The notes under the pieces were generated by a model. The model saw nothing but the letters and a program-made list of their open reading frames with translations, was not told the origin of the DNA and ran no database searches. Positions 7,016 to 8,715 of a DNA stretch of 8,715 nucleotides are shown here, in pieces (position 1 is the first letter of the stretch; each line of letters begins with the position of its first letter). Both the position numbers and the translations under genes were made by a program. The stretch is from Limisphaerales bacterium (lineage in GTDB: Bacteria > Verrucomicrobiota > Verrucomicrobiia > Limisphaerales > PALSA-1396): positions 1 through 8,715 of the forward strand of contig PLJQ01000066.1 in NCBI GenBank assembly GCA_003140275.1. The letters are read 5' to 3'.

Positions 7016-7560
7016 AGACTGATCGAAGATTGCTTTCTTTTGGCGCTTGCCCGGTTGACAGACAATTGTTTTTCGTTTCTCCTCATGCAGCGAGCCTGTG
7101 CGTGGCCATGTTCAGCGTCAATCGGCGATCCACGCGCACTTGGCCGACGACGCTTCACCAGTGCGAGCAAAGCGCGTCCTTCGTTTAACGCCAACGCCGC
7201 ATTTTACTTTATTCGTTCGGCGACAACGATGGGCGCGGTTTGGTTTCTTGGCGACTCGCAGCAGATGCTCGTTGTGAATCCCGAGTAGCAACGTGGCGTC
7301 GTTGGACGCCTGTTCAAAAAAAGAAGCTCGTTGACCCCATCCTCCGTGGATTTTAAATACACGCAATGCCTCTTGAAACCGTAAGTCCCTTAAAATACGA
7401 GCAACGGCACCAGCAGCGTTCGGCGCGTTGCCAGAGGTACTGAGAAACTCATACGGGCAAAGCGGCGCCGGAAAGATGTCGAAAATAATTCCCAACGAGC
7501 AACGTTTCTCGGCTGACATGATAAGCTCGGAGATATTTCTGTTGGAATTCACCCCGCTGT
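7016..7560. other. 545-nt region without a supported gene
   Basis: The region lies between the SUMF1 gene and the ylbF-like gene, both on the minus strand. A minus-strand frame is open from an ATG at 7591 (inside the ylbF-like gene) to 7118, 157 codons, with a later ATG at 7519. Its product has many Arg/Cys residues, no recognisable motif and no clear ribosome-binding site, and its codon third positions look unbiased. A second short minus-strand frame (7194-7012, 60 codons) has its TGA overlapping the GTG start of the SUMF1 gene as GTGA. I cannot support either as a gene. The region may be the SUMF1 promoter plus decayed sequence. Confidence 0.5.
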
Positions 7561-7974
7561 TCAGTGATGACAGCCGCAACCGTGGCCGCATGAACCGGAG
7601 TCAAGATCTTCCGGGCCGGGCACGCGCCCAAGTTCAAACGTCTTGGTGACATATTTACCGAGGGATTGCTGCAACTGGTTCATCTCTTCCTGCGCGTCGA
7701 GGAAACCCTTGGCCACCGGATTGTTCACAAACGCCTCGCGATGTTGTTCAAAGTCGGTGATCTCGTCATTGCTCAGCGGCGTGCCGAGTTGCTGCTTTTG
7801 TTGGAGCGCCTGGCCTTTGGTCATCAGCGTGTCGTACTGCGTCTTGGCGCGATCATCGGCCACAAAGGCATCGATCCGCTGCCGCATCGATTGCACGTCG
7901 GGTTGATCCAGCAGGGTCTGGCAAAGTTCTCTGGTTTTTTGAATGACGGCGCTTTCTTCGGCGATGGCTTGCAT
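7561..7974 (-). CDS. YlbF/YmcA-family protein with Cys/His-rich C-terminal tail
   Basis: 137 residues, almost entirely helical, from the ATG at 7974. The pattern fits the Com_YlbF family: an N-terminal helix (IQKTRELCQTLLDQPDVQSM, residues 11-30), a middle helical part with TKGQALQQKQQLGTPLS (52-68), and a third stretch including FVNNPVAKGFLDAQEEMNQL (82-101). In Bacillus, YlbF and YmcA act with YaaT in the cytoplasm, promoting RNase Y-dependent RNA processing and influencing competence and biofilm programmes; no such partner is visible here. The tail CGHGCGCHH (C129, C133, C135, H131, H136, H137) looks like a metal or Fe-S cluster ligand set. The ATG has no Shine-Dalgarno sequence, only an A-rich leader. 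It is transcribed away from the cytochrome gene. Family call is good; function in this organism is inferred. Confidence 0.8.
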   Translation of the reverse strand: MQAIAEESAVIQKTRELCQTLLDQPDVQSMRQRIDAFVADDRAKTQYDTLMTKGQALQQKQQLGTPLSNDEITDFEQHREAFVNNPVAKGFLDAQEEMNQLQQSLGKYVTKTFELGRVPGPEDLDSGSCGHGCGCHH

Positions 7975-8039
7975 ATTTTTTGATTGGATTGTTGATGCCC
8001 GACGCCGGCTGTTTCGCCGTTTGATCGCGTCAACGACTC

Positions 8040-8068
8040 AATACATCACAGCTTCGGCTTAAAATCAA
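8040..8068 (-). promoter_or_regulatory. Candidate sigma-70-type promoter of the ylbF-like gene
   Basis: On the minus strand, TTGATT (8068-8063) and TGTATT (8045-8040) are separated by 17 nt, each matching four of six consensus bases. This predicts a transcript start near 8033 and a leader of about 59 nt before the ATG at 7974. The -35 overlaps one arm of the inverted repeat at 8055-8095. Confidence 0.35.
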
Positions 8069-8095
8069 CCTCCGGTTCTGACAAATTTTAAGCCG
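8055..8095. repeat. 11-bp perfect inverted repeat with 19-nt spacer (possible operator)
   Basis: CGGCTTAAAAT at 8055-8065 is repeated in reverse complement as ATTTTAAGCCG at 8085-8095. It lies between two divergent genes, so it cannot terminate an upstream gene reading into it from either side. Centre-to-centre arm spacing is 30 bp, close to three helical turns, and one arm overlaps the candidate -35 of the ylbF-like promoter. A dimeric repressor site fits, but a cruciform or RNA hairpin is also possible. Confidence 0.6.
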
Positions 8096-8152
8096 TGTAA
8101 CGAGGCCGGCGTGGGTGGCAAAGGATTACCAAATCCTGAATAAAACATAGGT

Positions 8153-8180
8153 TTGCACGTATCAAACAAACTGATAGAAT
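8153..8180 (+). promoter_or_regulatory. Weak candidate promoter of the cytochrome gene
   Basis: TTGCAC (8153-8158) and TAGAAT (8175-8180) are separated by 16 nt. The -10 matches five of six consensus bases and the -35 only three. Transcription would start about 5 nt before the ATG at 8192, giving an almost leaderless message, which agrees with the absence of a Shine-Dalgarno sequence but is weak evidence. Confidence 0.2.
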
Positions 8181-8191
8181 GATTTACTGAT

Positions 8192-8715
8192 ATGGAAAAC
8201 CGCAGTTTGCGCAATCGCCGGTGGCGGGTTTGGCTTTTGTCGCTGCTCTTGTTCGCGCTGCCGGCGACCACTGCGCTCCCGGCAACTGGATCGGCGGGTA
8301 AAAAGGCAACCGTCGATTTCAACCGCGATATCCGCCCGATTCTTTCAGAGAACTGTTTCGCCTGCCACGGCCCGGACGAGAACAAACGCAAAGCCAGACT
8401 CCGGCTCGACCAAAAGGGCGGCCTGTTCAAAACGCTCGACAAAGGCAAGTTGGTCGTCGTCCCCGGCAACAGCAAGCAAAGCGATTTGTTCCGGCGCATC
8501 ACGACGACGGATGCAGATGACCACATGCCGCCGCCCAAATTCGGCAAGGCACTCACCAAGGGGCAAGTCGAAAGCTTGCGCCAGTGGATCGATCAAGGTG
8601 CGGAATGGCAGGGGCACTGGGCCTACATCGCGCCGGTGCGATTGGAATTGCCGGTTGTAAAAAACAAATCCTGGCCGCGCAATGCCATCGACCATTTCAT
8701 TCTGGCACGACTGGA
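8192..8715 (+). CDS. Planctomycete-type cytochrome c (PSCyt1) / DUF1549 protein, N-terminal part, cut by right edge
   Basis: The frame opens at the ATG at 8192 and runs off the window, giving 174 codons plus two bases; complete family members are usually much longer, often 700-1100 residues. A signal peptide is clear: basic MENRSLRNRRWR, a hydrophobic stretch at about 13-25, and an Ala-rich cleavage region near TTA/PATGSA (26-35). DFNRDIRPIL (42-51) leads into the haem-binding C55-F-A-C58-H59. A likely axial Met lies in HMPPPKFGKALT (M112), then QVESLRQWIDQGAEWQ closes the small cytochrome domain. HWAYIAPV followed by RNAIDHFILARL is the usual opening of DUF1549, normally followed by DUF1553. 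These exported proteins are typical of Planctomycetes and Verrucomicrobia and are often found beside sulfatase or carbohydrate-degradation genes; the reaction is unknown. No Shine-Dalgarno sequence is visible. Confidence 0.93.
   Translation, partial: MENRSLRNRRWRVWLLSLLLFALPATTALPATGSAGKKATVDFNRDIRPILSENCFACHGPDENKRKARLRLDQKGGLFKTLDKGKLVVVPGNSKQSDLFRRITTTDADDHMPPPKFGKALTKGQVESLRQWIDQGAEWQGHWAYIAPVRLELPVVKNKSWPRNAIDHFILARL

Noticed and set aside
6584..7288. Plus-strand open frame of 234 codons antisense to the SUMF1 N-terminus
   Set aside because: It repeats the tandem module in antisense, which explains its apparent internal repeats (DLIGDTHVTRN/DLIGDAHFAFN). There is no independent coding evidence.
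8065..8559. Minus-strand open frames (164 and 116 codons) at the right end
   Set aside because: They are antisense to the cytochrome gene, whose signal peptide, CxxCH and DUF1549 opening are unambiguous.

Overview
The window looks like chromosomal DNA of a verrucomicrobium-type bacterium (Pedosphaera/Limisphaera-like), with possible relatives elsewhere in the PVC group. This rests on protein content, not on a marker gene. A secreted planctomycete-type cytochrome c/DUF1549 protein begins at the right edge. Two long secreted proteins carry the short 'SVAGKRYQ ... W ... RF(F/Y)RV' module and EF-hand-like Asp-rich loops that are abundant in Verrucomicrobia. One secreted protein ends in a SUMF1 (formylglycine-generating-enzyme-like) domain. 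Most starts lack a strong Shine-Dalgarno sequence. No rRNA, tRNA, CRISPR array or transposase gene was seen.

Layout. (1) 1-1896, minus strand: two genes for a nucleotide-activated deoxy-amino sugar, fnlA (UDP-GlcNAc 4,6-dehydratase/epimerase, MxxxK variant) followed after 50 nt by fnlB/capF (reductase plus cupin), which runs off the left edge. Together they make the first steps toward UDP-N-acetyl-L-fucosamine for capsule, exopolysaccharide or O-antigen. (2) 1897-2329: divergent intergenic region with a short 18-bp direct repeat. (3) 2330-5332, plus strand: a 1000-residue secreted multidomain protein ending in a pectate-lyase-superfamily right-handed beta-helix. It faces the sugar genes and may act on, or bind, an extracellular polysaccharide. 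(4) 5333-5632: convergent intergenic region holding, on the minus strand, two hairpins that resemble domains V and VI of a group II intron, probably a 3' remnant. (5) 5633-7015, minus: secreted SUMF1-domain protein with two tandem 72-residue N-terminal modules and no catalytic cysteine pair. (6) 7016-7560: a 545-nt stretch without a convincing gene. (7) 7561-7974, minus: YlbF/YmcA-family protein with a Cys/His-rich tail. (8) 7975-8191: divergent intergenic region with an 11-bp perfect inverted repeat that overlaps the -35 of a plausible ylbF-like promoter. (9) 8192-8715, plus: start of a PSCyt1/DUF1549 cytochrome protein, cut by the right edge.

The genes do not form one obvious operon. The clearest functional link is fnlA-fnlB; the rest look like independent secreted or regulatory genes. 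I see no clearly new defence, mobile or biosynthetic system. The items most worth a second look are the intron-like 3' remnant, the inverted repeat/promoter arrangement, the catalytically incomplete SUMF1 protein, the metal-binding tail of the YlbF-like protein, and the small module shared by the two secreted proteins.
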